Of a stretch of 64,000 nt of DNA, positions 11,304 to 23,330 are shown piece after piece; within the stretch, counting starts at the first letter, position 1, and each line of letters begins with the position of its first letter. A program made the position numbers and the translations under genes. Under the pieces are notes generated by a model. It had not been told where the DNA came from, did not search any database, and worked only from the letters and a program-made list of their open reading frames with translations. Source of the DNA: Fennellomyces sp. T-0311 (taxonomy: Eukaryota; Mucoromycota; Mucoromycetes; Mucorales; Lichtheimiaceae); the NCBI GenBank assembly GCA_025266875.1, contig JALLLT010000020.1, forward strand, positions 372,001-436,000, read 5' to 3'.

Positions 11304-12298
11304 TTAAACTGGCACAACAATGTCGGGCTCGTCGGTAGGATAGGAGGCGATATACTCCTTCAAGTTCTTGCGGTTTTCAAATGACTCGACAAACTTGGCA
11401 AGATTCGGGTAGTCCTAAGTAAGTATTCCGGTATTAAATATTAGCGAAAATTGCCGTTGTTGCTATGCGCATTTTCACCTTGAGCGAAGTGAGTAGTTTA
11501 TCTTGTCGCAAAATGGCGTAGACCATAAAATCAACATAAGTGATCTATATCACAAATCGTCTTTAGACATCAGGCAAATCCACACACTGTCTACACAGTA
11601 CCTGAGGTCCAAGAAGATAGGGTCCATCACTGTGGCACCCGTAGAGTCTTTCAATTCGTCCAACGTGGATTCCTTTCAAGTTTTTGTTATGAAACTCGCG
11701 CTGCTCCTAAATATAGGATAATACAGGAGTGTGAGAAAAAGACAGTGATCGGATGATCCCAAAGGAGCTTATACATACCGGTTGGAAAAAGAGACGGACA
11801 CAGTCTTGGAACCAATCGCTAGTCAGATCAGCTACCTGCTCAACAAAGTGAGACTCCTTTTTCCCAGCAACATCGTAGCCTATGTTGTAGTAGTGGTAGC
11901 GTATTCACAGTCAATTAAACGAATGCATATAGCACATAAAAGCTAGTTTCTAAGTAGTAAGCTTAAACATGTTACCTAGCTCTCGACCGAGCATACGCAT
12001 GAGTGGGACGCTCAATCCATAGTATTCATTGTCTCCGGTTATCAATAGCGGCAAGGCGCCAACAGGATATTCCTTGGCCAGTTTTGCTTTCAAAGCAAGC
12101 CAGTCTTCGTACTCCAATCGATTATCTTGGAAAGAAACTCCGGCATCATGCAGAAGAAGTCTGGCGGGCTCGCCGCGTCCCTGTGCTAATAAAACCGCGG
12201 AAGGGTCTAGTTAGAACCAAAGATCCATTTGGGCACATGTGAAATCACCTACTTCCGAGGTTGAGATAGTAGTACTTCAAGTTGGATAGAACTGTCAT
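11304..12298 (-). CDS. Glutathione S-transferase, sigma-like, copy 2
   Basis: Six exons with the same architecture as copy 1, from ATG at 12298 to stop at 11304. Landmarks: LKYYYLNLG at the start, RGEPARLLLHDAG, YPVGALPLLI around the cis-Pro, YYGLSVPLMRMLGREL in the SNAIL/TRAIL position, then ITYVDFMVYAILRQ and NLAKFVESFENRKNLKEYI in the C-terminal domain. The last residues are acidic and end IVVPV. The two copies are clearly diverged at the protein level, so the duplication is not recent. The 12.3-12.6 kb interval separates it from the divergently transcribed lectin gene. Confidence 0.9.
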
Positions 12299-12608
12299 GT
12301 TGTTGTCAAATCACCCAAGTGCAGTAAAAAAAAAGTTGGGAACGTGCACTCTTTTATAAACAATGGAAGAATCGCAGACCTCTGTGACGGCCAAAACATG
12401 TCTTTTCTTGGCCCTTGGTTGCTCTTGGCATCAATTTGGCAAGAAATAACCAAAGCAGATGAGATTCCATAGAGTGTATTCTAGGCAATGGTGGCGTGCA
12501 ACTGGGCAACGCCACACCGATGAAACAAGAAATTGCCGGGGTTTCAATCCGGTTGGATAGGTGTGCTGTACCTCGATGCAGCAGAACCGTCGTGTACGAC
12601 TTGTTAAA
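12299..12608. other. Shared upstream region of GST copy 2 and the lectin
   Basis: About 310 bp between two divergent start codons. It includes an ACTCTTTTATAAACAATGG stretch near 12350-12366, where TTTATAAA could serve as a TATA box for either gene. No other site identified. Confidence 0.4.
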
Positions 12609-13394
12609 ATGAGCAACTTTCCCTCGGGTTGGTTTTTTATACAATCGAAATGTTCGCATAAAATGGTGCTCGATGTCGCCTGGGATTCGCATAAGGTATA
12701 AGTGTCATGCCGCTTGTTTGCCCGAGATTAATATGGCCCCTGACTACTGCAGGCCAGTGCGAAAATCGTCGTGTGGCCAAAGAAGGATCAAGACAACGAC
12801 AATCAGCTTTGGATGTACGACCACGGATACATCATTAACAAGAACTCTGGTCTTGGTAAATCAATGTGAACAGCAAAAAAAGAGAGGAGGTGGCTCATTA
12901 GGATTTTTCACACGAATACGTAGTGCTGGACGTCGCTGGAGGTAACCATGGAAACTTTTTTTTCAGAGCAGCACATTTTTTGTTAAAAAAAAAAACGCAT
13001 TGGATTAAATAGGAGTACTCGAAAATGACAAACAGATGATTCAGTATAAGCGCAAAATGATCGAAGATGCCCAGAACCAGCGATGGTATTACCGTGAAGA
13101 CGGATTCATATATCCCCAAGTCAACCCAAACCTTGTCTTGGATATCCGAGTATGTGCAGGCGCATTTGCAAGAGAAAGGAGGGGAGTAGGGTGAGCTTAC
13201 TTGTGTTACAGGGAAACTGGACCAAGCCAGGCACCGTCGTGTTGCTCTACAATCGCAAGTATTCTGACAACGACAACCAATTATGGGACCTGATCCCACA
13301 CAACGCGAACGGTGCATCATTACCACTCGAAGGAGGAACACCCGAGTCAGAGGACGGTGACTACTCGTTCAGTACAGCTAGCTATGCACTTTAA
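12609..13394 (+). CDS. Ricin-B-type (beta-trefoil) lectin, cytosolic
   Basis: Five exons: 12609-12695, 12753-12855, 12924-12941, 13013-13149 and 13212-13394; 175 residues, all phases consistent. Exon 3 is only 18 nt and encodes VLDVAG. The fold signature repeats: FPSGWFFIQSKCSHKMVLDV, then DNQLWMYDHGYIINKNSGL, KRKMIEDAQNQRWYY, NPNLVLDIR and DNDNQLWDLI, i.e. the QxW and LD motifs of beta-trefoil repeats. No signal peptide precedes FPSGWFF, so it should act in the cytosol, as many fungal lectins of this type do; such proteins bind glycans and are often defence or storage proteins, but the ligand here is unknown. The C-terminal tail is acidic and Ser-rich. Confidence 0.85.
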
Positions 13395-13876
13395 GCACTG
13401 TGATCATGCGTTAAAGCATTCGACCCTTGTGCCATGTTTTTTTTTTCTTCAAACGAATTCCAGACACGGGACCTTTTTTTTATTCGCTCTATTCTCCTTT
13501 ATATTTCTCACAATACTTTTTTAAGCTGCATGACCAATGAACGTTGCAGTAGTCCAACATCTTTTATGGCCGAAATGGGCTCGAAAACGGAGATCGATTG
13601 TTTGGAGAACGCTGGTGATCACCAACACGCGTGTTACAAGAAGAGCGCGATTTTTGCTTAACAAGGTTGAGACATTTGAAATGCGTTTTGTTACACCAAG
13701 ATCAGATTGAGCTCATTTTGCGGTTTGCTGCTTATGCCAAGAAGGACTGGCAAAATGGAAATGATAGGCCTTTTTGATAGACTCTATCTAGGTCGAGAAA
13801 AAATCATTTAAAAGCAGTTGATTCCACGAGAAGCGCTGATGTGGCATCTTTCTTTCCGTATTCACTTTGGGCAAAC
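13395..13876. other. Intergenic between lectin and potassium transporter
   Basis: 3' region of the lectin and promoter of the transporter. T-rich tracts occur at 13437-13446 and near 13477. No further feature. Confidence 0.5.
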
Positions 13877-16437
13877 ATGTTGAGCGAATCCAAGTCCGCA
13901 TCTGACAAGCTGGATCTTGACCCCGAGAGCGTGCTTGAATTCAATCAGGACAAAACTCTGTTCAACTCGATTCAGACCAAGAACTCGAAAGAGGTGCTCA
14001 TCAACACGGATACTCCTTCGCGATCGGTAAGCCGTCGACTGTGTGGGCCCTTTTTTTTATTGAATTGGTATCTCTTACCTACTTGCAATAGTCCGTGAGC
14101 AAATTAACTCTGCTTTACCTTGCATACCAATCTGTTGGCGTCATTTACGGCGATCTTGGTAATATCGATGCATCACGTTGTATCCATTTGCCTAATTGAT
14201 AAAGCAGGAACTTCGCCACTCTATGTGTTTAACTCTACTTTTACAAAAACACCGGACCGCGAGGATATCTTGGGGGCACTTTCTATGGTCATTTGGTCTC
14301 TGACTCTTGTTTGCACTATCAAGTATTCGATATTCGTACTCTCTGCCGATGATAATGGGGAAGGTGGTACCTTTGCCTTATATTCACTGCTATCGCGTTA
14401 CGTAAGTCTGGATATTAGCCTTTCTCTCGATTGTCGCAGCGCCTAACCATGATACCCACAGTCGAACATCAACTGGAACAATCCAAATGCCGCTAGTCGA
14501 GGAGCATTCAACCGCTATCCGACAGGAGATATCAAGAGTATCAATGGTGGTTTGCGGCGATGGATTGAAAATTCAAAGTTTTTGCGCCATTTGATCAACC
14601 TCCTGTCCATTATCGGTGTATGTATGGTTCTTGCGGATGGCATGTTAACCCCAGCTCAAACAGGTAAAATGATTAGCTCCCTAGCATATACGTGATAACT
14701 CAACTATTTTAAAGTAATTGGGGCTATCCAAGGCTTACGTGTGGAAGCACCTAGTATTACCATTGCGGCACGGACTGGCATTTCCGAGGTGATTCTGATC
14801 CTTATTTTTATGGTCCAGAGCTTTGGTACTACCAAAATAGCCGTTACTTTCGCACCCATTGTGATCATCTGGCTATTGCTTAACCTGGTTTTTGGCATAT
14901 ACAACGTCATACATTATGATGCGAGCGTGTTTCAAGCGTTCTCGCCCTACTGGATATACCATTTCTTTGCCACGAATGGACGCCAAGGATGGGAAATGAT
15001 GGGTGGTGTGCTGCTCTGTCTCACAGGTGTGGAAGCCATGTACGCAGACTTGGGTCACTTTGCTCCTTCTGCAGTTCGGCTGTCTTGGATCTGTCTTGGT
15101 TATCCGGTAAGAAAAGAAAGCGTTTGGTCTTCGGGGTGATAGGGAGCTAACAGTGCTCTTTTTTTTTATGTTTTAGTGTATCTTGTTTGCGTACCTTGGA
15201 CAAGCTGCTTACATGGTAATGGATACCACGGGTACCGCATGGCAAAATCCATTCTTTGCGGCTGTTCCTCCTGGTGCCTTTTGGTTTGCTTTTGTTATGT
15301 CTGTGCTTGCCGCCATCGTTGCTTCCCAGGCCATGATCACCGCCTGTTTCTCGATTCTTTCCCAAGCCATGAATCTCTCTTGCTTTCCTCAACTCAAAGT
15401 GGTCCACACTTCCAAGAAATTCAAGGGCCAAGTTTACATACCCGTAGCAAATTGGTTGCTTATGATTGGAACAGTCGCTGTTGCGGGTGGCTTTCAAGAT
15501 ACAGTTGCGCTGGGAAATGCGTATGGTGCCTGCGTTATCATGACAGCATTCATCACTACTATCCTCATGACATTGCTCACTGCAATCGTTTGGCGCTGGA
15601 ACATTATATTTTCGATCGCCTTCCTTCTCTTCTTTGGACTCATTGATGGTGCTTTTCTGACCTCCACTCTACGTAAGGTGCCACAAGGTGCTTGGTTCAC
15701 GCTCGCGGTGGCCATTGTGCTTTCTACGGTCATGTATATCTGGCGTTACGGTTCGCTTCGTCAATGGGACTATGAACGAATGCTCAAGATCAAGATGCGC
15801 AAAGAAGAGCTTGATGCCGACAACACTACGGTGGCAGTATCCCCTTTGAAACCAAGCACTAAATTGAATTTTGTAATGGTTGTCTTTGATCCTGCCGGAT
15901 TTGATTCTCCAACCTCGTTCCAGCACCTGCAAACTGTGTTGCAAGTGGAACCGGCGGTTGTCATCTTTTGCCATCTTCGTCACATTAATGTGGCGCACGT
16001 AAGTTTATCACATTGCGTTCAAAAAGGGCAACAGCTGACTCAATGTCCAAACTTAGGTCCCAGAGGATGAGCGAATGATTGTCTTCAGGCCAGAAAGTAC
16101 TTCCTCGACGTATCGAGTGATTCTTCGTCAAGGATACAAGGATTTGCCCGATACTACCGAGGAGTTTGGTCAGCTGTTGGTAAACAGAGTCGCCTATTTA
16201 TTGGGAGAAGAGGCTCAGCATGCAGAGCTGGAAGTGATCAATATTGCCCAAGCTCATCAGATGACATACTTGACGAACTGGATCAATGTAAATTCAAGAC
16301 CCGGGTCGTTCGTTCTCCATCGAATCATGATTGACCTTTATGCATGGCTTCGACGAAATACTTCGGAGAATCAACAAGAAATGTATGGTGTTCCCGTGGA
16401 CAAGATGATCCAGATTGGCATGCAGTACGAACTATGA
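13877..16437 (+). CDS. HAK/KUP-type high-affinity potassium transporter
   Basis: Seven exons: 13877-14026, 14092-14158, 14208-14401, 14462-14663, 14715-15106, 15177-15998 and 16057-16437; 735 residues with all phases closing. The family signature [15 protein letters not shown] spans the exon 2/3 junction; [18 protein letters not shown] is likewise typical. About twelve membrane segments are apparent between residues 55 and 525, followed by a soluble C-terminal domain with [10 protein letters not shown], the usual cytosolic regulatory part. The protein should sit in the plasma membrane and take up K+, in this family usually with H+ symport and under low external potassium. The N-terminal 55 residues are hydrophilic, Ser/Asp-rich and carry possible phosphorylation sites. 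Confidence 0.93.
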
Positions 16438-17251
16438 TCTCTAGGCCTTTGACTTTTTGTCTCGTATTGCACGATTGAATTTGTTTCGCTCCTTTTGTCT
16501 ATATATACTTGTATTTCAAACCTTGTATAGCTTCTTATTCTGGGACCTTATTTGACTTCTATAATTTGCATAGTCCTGCCCATATTAATAAATTATAATC
16601 TACATGTTAAGCATGATTACGCACCCGTGTCACAGTTGTTTTTATTCATTGGTTATTAGGTGAGAGATTAAAAAAAATGCCTCAAAGTTTCAAGCTAAGC
16701 TCTTTTTCAACAGCGATTTGATGTATGCAAAAGGTATCAGCCGATTGACAAAGCATTTAAAGTTTTTTTATGGTACCCGATACAGCGGTGTCGTCTCTTT
16801 AAAGTATCACAAAAATCTTATCTAGCAGTATTCCAGATTTAAAGTAGTTACACACTTTTGTGCCCATGGACGAGTACTAACTATAGGAACACCGTGGCAA
16901 GTTTTGGACATGGATGTACTCTCACATACGTAGTCAGATATTGAATCTACGCTAAATACGTAGAAGCGTATCTCAATGAGCTGCTTCCACACACATTATA
17001 CAAACAAGTATATAGCGCAAAAAAGATTCGCACCATCATTCTGAGAAGCACGATTTTCTGGAAACTTGACATACGAGTTACTGCACTGAGCATGTGGTAA
17101 TTGCAAATCATGAAAACCGGGCAATGCTCTGATACGCATGGCGGTAGGGGTTAAGAAAAATTGAACCAATACAGTTATCTGCATATCCACCCCAGTCCAA
17201 GAAAATAAGCCATGGTGATTGGCATTTCAGTCGGTCCATCTTTTCCCTGCA
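16438..17251. other. Intergenic, nothing recognised
   Basis: 3' region of the transporter and upstream region of the HSF-like gene. A possible AATAAA-like poly(A) signal is at about 16587 (AATAAATTATAA). Nothing else identified. Confidence 0.5.
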
Positions 17252-18368
17252 ATGCAGAACATTACAGAATCTGTTTCGAACCCGTACTACGGCAACAATC
17301 CATTTGCCATCACGGATCCGCCATGCTACGACCAAGACTTGTCATCCGCTGGGTCTTCATCGCCAATGTCACCGACACTTTCATCGCCCATGACACCCGG
17401 CTTCGTTTCGATATCGCCCAATGACAGCTCCTTCGCGGGCTCACCGCCCATGTTTAATGACATGAAGCCAAACTCTTCTTTACAAAAACCAACGAGAGTA
17501 AAAAAGAAGAGTGTCAGCACGTTCATTAAAAAATTATGCAGGTAAAGAAAAATTAAAACTCAAAACAAGGATACATTGAACACCTTTGCGTACGTAATTA
17601 GCATGGTGAATGACAAGAAGCATCAAGACTTAATATCGTGGAATCCGACTGGACGATCTTTTTTTATATACGATTCCAAACGGTTCTCTAAACAAGTGTT
17701 GCCCGAGTATTTCAAACATGGCAACTTTTCCAGCTTTGTGCGCCAATTGAACATGTAACAGTGATTCTGGGTATATATGCGGGGAAAAGATGGATTGACA
17801 AGTATGGCCAGGTACGGATTTCGAAAGATCAACAAGGCTTCACGTGGCAAACATGGCACCGATCAGAACGAGGTGTGGGAATTTTACCATCCGCAGTTCC
17901 AACGCGACGGCGCCAAAGAACTATCCGACATTAAACGAAAGGCGGCCAACTCGGAAATGCTCCGCCGAGACACCGGCGACATCCACATGTCCGTCCAGAG
18001 AATACAGACGGATCAGAAACGGTTGCTTGATCAATTCCATGTATTGCAAGACAACTTTTCAAGTCTGTGGCAGGGTTACGAGGATTTAAAGAAGAATCAA
18101 CATGATCTGCAAACTGGCATTGACAAGCTGAATGAACTGCACGACAAGGTAATTTGGTTTTTTTTTTGTTATCTTGAGTTCTCCTTTGTGTTTAACGCAA
18201 ATCTAGGAGGAACAGCAGCAGGCGATGCCAGCGTTTGCTTCATTTCCAATAACACCGGGCATAGACAGCAATAGCAAGTATTACTACGATGATGCACTCA
18301 AGACTCCGTTGCCACCGAGCCCAATACCGGACGTTGGTTACATTGATCCGGGGAAACTGTGTAAATAG
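17252..18368 (+). CDS. Heat-shock-factor-type DNA-binding transcription factor
   Basis: Four exons: 17252-17541, 17602-17754, 17812-18148 and 18207-18368; 313 residues. The first 80 residues are Ser/Pro-rich. The HSF winged-helix domain follows (STFIKKLCSMVND, LISWNPTGRSFFIYD, YFKHGNFSSFVRQLNMYGF) and is split exactly at the conserved NM/YGFRK junction. A helical segment with heptads comes next (QTDQKRLLDQFHVLQDNF, YEDLKKNQHDLQTGIDKL), suited to oligomerisation. The C-terminus is short, with TPLPPSPIP. It is nuclear and binds nGAAn-type sites if it behaves like the family. At 313 residues it is much shorter than canonical Hsf1 and lacks a long activation region, so it could be a repressor-type or accessory HSF (Sfl1/Mga1-like); that is inference. 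Confidence 0.9.
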
Positions 18369-21300
18369 TTTGGCAGCGGACCAATGCTTTTTGTTGTTCG
18401 GCATAAATGGCATGAGCATGGGGTGCAAAATTTCCGCCCGAACGGAAGCATCTGCCGCTCAATGCAATCTTCCATTCACTCCATGGATTGTACATTATAG
18501 TACGCCGCTGCGTACCTTATGAATATCAAAATGTGACATACGATCGGCGGTCTTTGTATATCAAGTCAAAGCGAAATTAAAAAAAAGTCTTCTTTTCTTT
18601 AGGATTTTTTTATAACTTTTTTTTACTTCCACGACGATGCTTTTGTGCATCAAAGAGATTGCTTTTTGGAATAATATTTCATTGGCCATCGTATCCGATG
18701 GTTTGTTGCATGGTTGTTTATTAGGCGAATAAGTTTGTGTAACAATCAGTTCATTGGCTCGGAAAAGGATGTCAATAGTGATTTCGGAACCCTTTTTCCG
18801 AAAACGCAATGTTATTTGTTGGCGGTAATTAATTGCATTTGGAAGAAGTGCATTATTCTCGGATCAATAGCATTTATTACCGTACCTTGCGTTGGAGCAT
18901 CGGATTAAGTCAATTTTGTTTGATCTGCGGATACCAAAACTGAGAGAACGAGAGAGATTTCCCACTTTCCAAGCAACAAGTATCAAAAGTGTACGCTGTA
19001 ATAAGCAAACAAAAAAAAATGAGATTGTCGATGAACAAGTTAGGGTACAATCAAGAGTATTTGTACAAAGCGTACATGGGATATAAAGTCGCGACCTGAA
19101 ACTCAAGAAGACCGGAATTATTGCCGTTCTGTTGAGCACTGCGTTTCCGGGAAAAGATGCACCATCATGTCACGGCATTTTCTCTCGTCAGCAGCATTCG
19201 TTCCGTGCTTCCGAGCATCTGTCAAATATTCTCGACCGTCTCCGGAAGAAACGCTCTGCTTTGGGATTAAACAAAATCACCATGTACTGTGCTTCGGCAC
19301 CAAGCAGCACACATTTACAGAAATGATTGTGCACCCGATATGTTCACGCTGTACCATCGTTTAGATATCAGCCTTGTCAGTAAGGCATCAATAGCAGCAA
19401 GACTTGTATCCAAAGCGCAAGATGCTTTCTGTACTTTGACTGCTGGTAATGGATTCGGTCGTCATCTCAGTTCCGAACCCTTTTGGAAAATTCATGGAGT
19501 ACTTTCCGACCAAGTATAACGTGGCATTTATCCGTGATGAAAGGTTCCTGAAAGTATAACCTACTGAGTGTCACCCCAGGATTTCGGTCCTAGCACCGTC
19601 TCATCTCGAATTTACCGGCAACGCACTTTATATTGAAACAAACATGGTAGCCGTGCTCGCATATCAGAAGGCAAAGGATTGAGCGATAAACCAGTTCATT
19701 CATAACAGTTCCGTTTTCCCCATAGTATTTGGTTATTGGTAATGTACGGAAATGCCAAATAAATCGGACTTTATCCTTACCATGGCGATCTATTCGGATC
19801 GCCTTTATCCGACATGAGCGATAATGAATTTTTACCAAAATCAGGTGCTTTTTTTTATTCATCGTTCCAATTGTTCCGATTCGGATTGTTGATGATTGCA
19901 TGAAAAAAAATATCTTGTTAAAACCGGAAATATGTACCGAAAGCGACTGTCAGTTTTTTCCGAGCTTTATGCCACTTGCAATTATTTATTGTGTGTGATC
20001 CGATTGATCCAGAGCTATAATAAAACAAGAGTTTGTTCTTCTTCTTCTTTAACTGTACATAATCTACGCAGAATAATGCACTCCTCCAGGGATTGTGTCG
20101 GTTAGTTGTAATAATAAAGTACTTTTGATGACGAAAGATCATCCTTGACCCTCAGTACCCAGGGTAGCAATATTACTCGTAGATGCCTTCATTTAAAGTA
20201 ACATGATCATACCCAGAATACCCATTCATCATGATGGACCCTACATAAAAACGCAACAACAGGAAGTTCAAGAACAGAAAACTATAGGGGTAATTTTTTT
20301 TCTTTGCCGCAGGATATTTGTGCTGGAAAACCAAGTCCGTGAATGCACTCCTTCAAGGATCATAAAGAACCCTGGCATATTCATCGTACACAACGTTACC
20401 TATTCGCAATATAGTCCACCGAATAAGACACTTGTACAGAGTTTGATGCTCCTCATATGTGCACCAGAAAACTGTTGCAATAGGCCTGATCTCCAATGTT
20501 CAAATTCCCTGTATATACATATACCGCTCTGTTTTACGAATCGGGATCAATGGGCCGATCGCTTGTGCTTGCAGTATTGTGGCAATAAGCAGGGTGCTCA
20601 GTCAACAACTTAACACATAATAGACTTTATGCGAGGTTCCATGAAATGTAAAAAAAAAAAATCGACAGTGTAGATGAACGGAGTTTCTTGATACACATCG
20701 TTAGTTCATATACTAATGCTATTCGTCACGACGCGCATGTGTCGCCCGGATCGCATAATATTGAAAGATGATAGGTCGCAAAACCCAAAAGGGTACATAG
20801 ATTCGTAGTATGCATTCAAGAGTCAGTTATGGTGGGCATCACTTGGAAAAAAAAACTCTACAGTACCAACACACCCCGTCGGAGACATCATCTGTGGCTT
20901 TGGACAACGATAGTAGGTATCATATCTTCATGATCATCAGTCCCCGCAAGCATGATCTGATGTACCATGTCACTACAAAGAGACTGTCGATTTGTACCTC
21001 CTTTTGTGCAAAGGCCATGATTCATGACACTTTTTTTTAGAGTACGGAAGGGGTTCAAGAGGACATTTACAAATGTATAAAGTAGCCCGAAATAGCACAG
21101 ATGACGAATCATTACTGAAACTGACGGTAAAGTCGATTCTGGACCACGGGCGTTATGTTTCTGTCACTGACACTTTTCATGGAAAGGGGCATATTTATCA
21201 CTGACCATCGAAACAAGGACGATGACCCGAAAACTGGCTTACAATGCCACTATCCGCAATGTGTTGTTGACTGTGTACGTAGATGCGAATCTACAACTAA

Positions 21301-22190
21301 TTCCGAATGAAAAGTCCCCCCTTTTTTTTTTCAAAGGGGCGACGCACATACGTATACCCTTTTCCTACAATTAGTAGGAGCGAGACACTCTCCTTTAAGC
21401 TCATTGAGATCTCGTTGACGGCGTACATACGAGTGCGCATCTCGCCAAGTACAACTGGATACAAGGTTCTTTTTTTTTGGCTGTATATTTCTCATATTGC
21501 GGCAAAGCATCAGTATATTCTTGCAATGCTTTGAGTTTAATGAATAGGCAAGTCGGAGCAGGCGCGCCACACCTGAAAAGAGATGCAGCATACGCCTTTA
21601 TCCCAGTGGTAGATCGTTTATGCAAGGAGGAAACGGATAGTGTACCAGGATAACAATTGTACAAAAGGAGTCACGTATGTTCCAGCTCACTGTTTTCAGG
21701 TACTCAATTCTTGGACATTCCATGATTACCCGCTGAAGAAACAATATACCACGATATTCCCCTAGACGTGAATACGTGCTTTCCACATGGACGGTGAATT
21801 GAGAACAATGGCCATGTAGAAAAAGAAAACAGAAAGAGAGGATTTCTGGAACATCTAAAGTATTCTATTGTGAAAACAGGAGTACATTTGAGAAAATTGT
21901 AAAAAGTAATGAATCTTTTTTTAGCAACGGTAGTTGCCCTGGTCACTGTACGGCAAGCATGGCTTAGATGGATAATGAGTAGATTTCGGTTCTAGACTAA
22001 TGTTACTGAGGAAAGAGCGAAATGATGCTAAGGAGGCTCTCTATATTCGAGTCCTCCCCCTTCTTTGTCGTTCTGAGGAGTATGTATATAAAAAGTGCGT
22101 AAATGATCAAGTCCTTTTTTCTTCTCTTTACGTTTTTTTTTCATCCTCTACCCCTCTTTCTCTATATCGCTATAAACGTAACATAACAAC
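18369..22190. other. 3.8-kb interval with no supported gene
   Basis: Many short frames on both strands but no exon chain and no recognisable motif. A coding-like run around 21050-21200 on the plus strand (LLKLTVKSILDHGRYVSVTD in one frame) could be a gene fragment. No terminal repeats, tandem repeats or tRNA-like boxes found. It may contain regulatory DNA or decayed genes. Confidence 0.4.
22085..22093 (+). promoter_or_regulatory. TATA box of the Cys-rich secreted protein
   Basis: TATATAAAA, 97 bp upstream of the ATG at 22191, followed by pyrimidine-rich leader sequence. Confidence 0.6.
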
Positions 22191-22451
22191 ATGGCCAATC
22201 TCAAGCTTCTTGTGATCTTTGCCGTTGCAACCCTATTGACCACTGCCAACGCCGACAGTTTCAGATGTGCTTGCTACAATGCGGACGGCAGCATCGACGG
22301 CGGTATATCTAGAACATGCTGCGGTCAAGCTGGAGGCAGCTTTGGAAGCGATAATATTTGTTCACTCGACGTAACACTGGTGGACTTGAAGAACGCTGCC
22401 ACTTGCTGTCAAAATTCAGGCCGAATCGGCAACTGCCCGGAAGGCGCTTAA
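22191..22451 (+). CDS. Small secreted cysteine-rich protein (8 Cys)
   Basis: Single exon, 86 residues. Residues 1-21 form a signal peptide (MANLKLLVIFAVATLLTTAN, then A). The mature 65 residues hold eight cysteines at 26, 28, 43, 44, 57, 72, 73 and 82, i.e. C-x-C, CC, C, CC, C. Hydrophobins have C, CC, C, C, CC, C, so the order differs and this is not a standard hydrophobin, though the two Cys doublets are suggestive. A strong TATA box, pyrimidine leader and an ATTAAA poly(A)-like signal (22508-22513) suggest high expression. Likely extracellular or wall-associated; function unknown. Confidence 0.8.
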   Translation: MANLKLLVIFAVATLLTTANADSFRCACYNADGSIDGGISRTCCGQAGGSFGSDNICSLDVTLVDLKNAATCCQNSGRIGNCPEGA

Positions 22452-22984
22452 GCCAACGGATATATCATCAGTAGTTGAGCAAGTAGTTTGTGTTTTACAA
22501 AAAAAATTATTAAAGCCTTGTTTGATCTTTGGTGACATTTCTGTACACAGCATCTATCTTTTGCCCTGGAACGCTGTTCCTGCATATGGCCTTTTTTTTT
22601 TACCTCTGTCAAAGCAGAATTAGTAAGGTGGGCGTGGTATCCGATGCATCATTTTGCGCTAGTGTTTAAAGACAAGCAGGCGGGGCATTTCTTTTAGCTA
22701 TATCGAGCGGATACATGCTTAGGTAACGGCATACGCGATGGCTTTGGGACGATGCGATGGGAATTGTGAGGGCCATACGTACAGATGATACAGATTTCAC
22801 ACCAGCGAAAAAAAAGTGGGTGGTGTGTTACTTGTTTGTTGCATGTAAGATGGGCACGGACCCTGCAGGCTGATCACCCCAACTTTTTCTTTCCCTCAAC
22901 AAAACTCTCAACAAGTCCATTTCCATTCATTCGTTTTCACTTCTTTTCCATTCCTTCTCCAACATCAGCACAGCCCAAAAAACA
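22452..22984. other. Intergenic; promoter of the mini membrane protein
   Basis: Contains the 3' end of the Cys-rich gene. The last 100 bp before 22985 are pyrimidine-rich (CATTCGTTTTCACTTC and similar), as in 5' leaders of expressed fungal genes. Confidence 0.4.
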
Positions 22985-23146
22985 ATGCTCGAACTCATTG
23001 CCAAAGCCTCCCAATTCCTCGCTGCGGCCATTCTTGCGCCGGTGACGTTTGTGATTGTATTCGACTTGGCGGTGTATGCGTACCGACAAGCGGCATGCTT
23101 CGTGGTTGAGCAGCACCACGCCACTTTGAAGCGACTCCATCACTAA
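22985..23146 (+). CDS. 53-residue single-span membrane protein
   Basis: A short intact frame starting MLELIAKASQFLAAAILA and ending in TLKRLHH. Residues about 8-32 form one hydrophobic helix (FLAAAILAPVTFVIVFDLAV); the C-terminal 20 residues are polar with three His and basic residues. The ATG has a good context (CAAAAAACAATGC) and follows a pyrimidine-rich leader. It is a plausible real mini-gene, convergent with the SRPBCC-like gene 185 bp further on. No family recognised. Confidence 0.5.
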   Translation: MLELIAKASQFLAAAILAPVTFVIVFDLAVYAYRQAACFVVEQHHATLKRLHH

Positions 23147-23330
23147 AAACCACAATTTGTGGCTCCACATATTATATTTAGCCAAAACAAATTAACTGCT
23201 GTATGAATAATCTATGTATGTTTTGTGGGTTTTCTTTTTTGTACAGTGTGCATCTGTTGCTTTCCTTTATCATGTACAAAATAACAAGCCTTTTTCTTTC
23301 CTACATTGGGTATCTTGTTGTCGTTGTTGC

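Noticed and set aside
12354..12692. 112-codon minus-strand frame over the lectin first exon
   Set aside because: It overlaps the well-supported lectin exon and shared promoter and has no motif.
22191..22451. Hydrophobin
   Set aside because: The order of single and double cysteines does not match the hydrophobin pattern.
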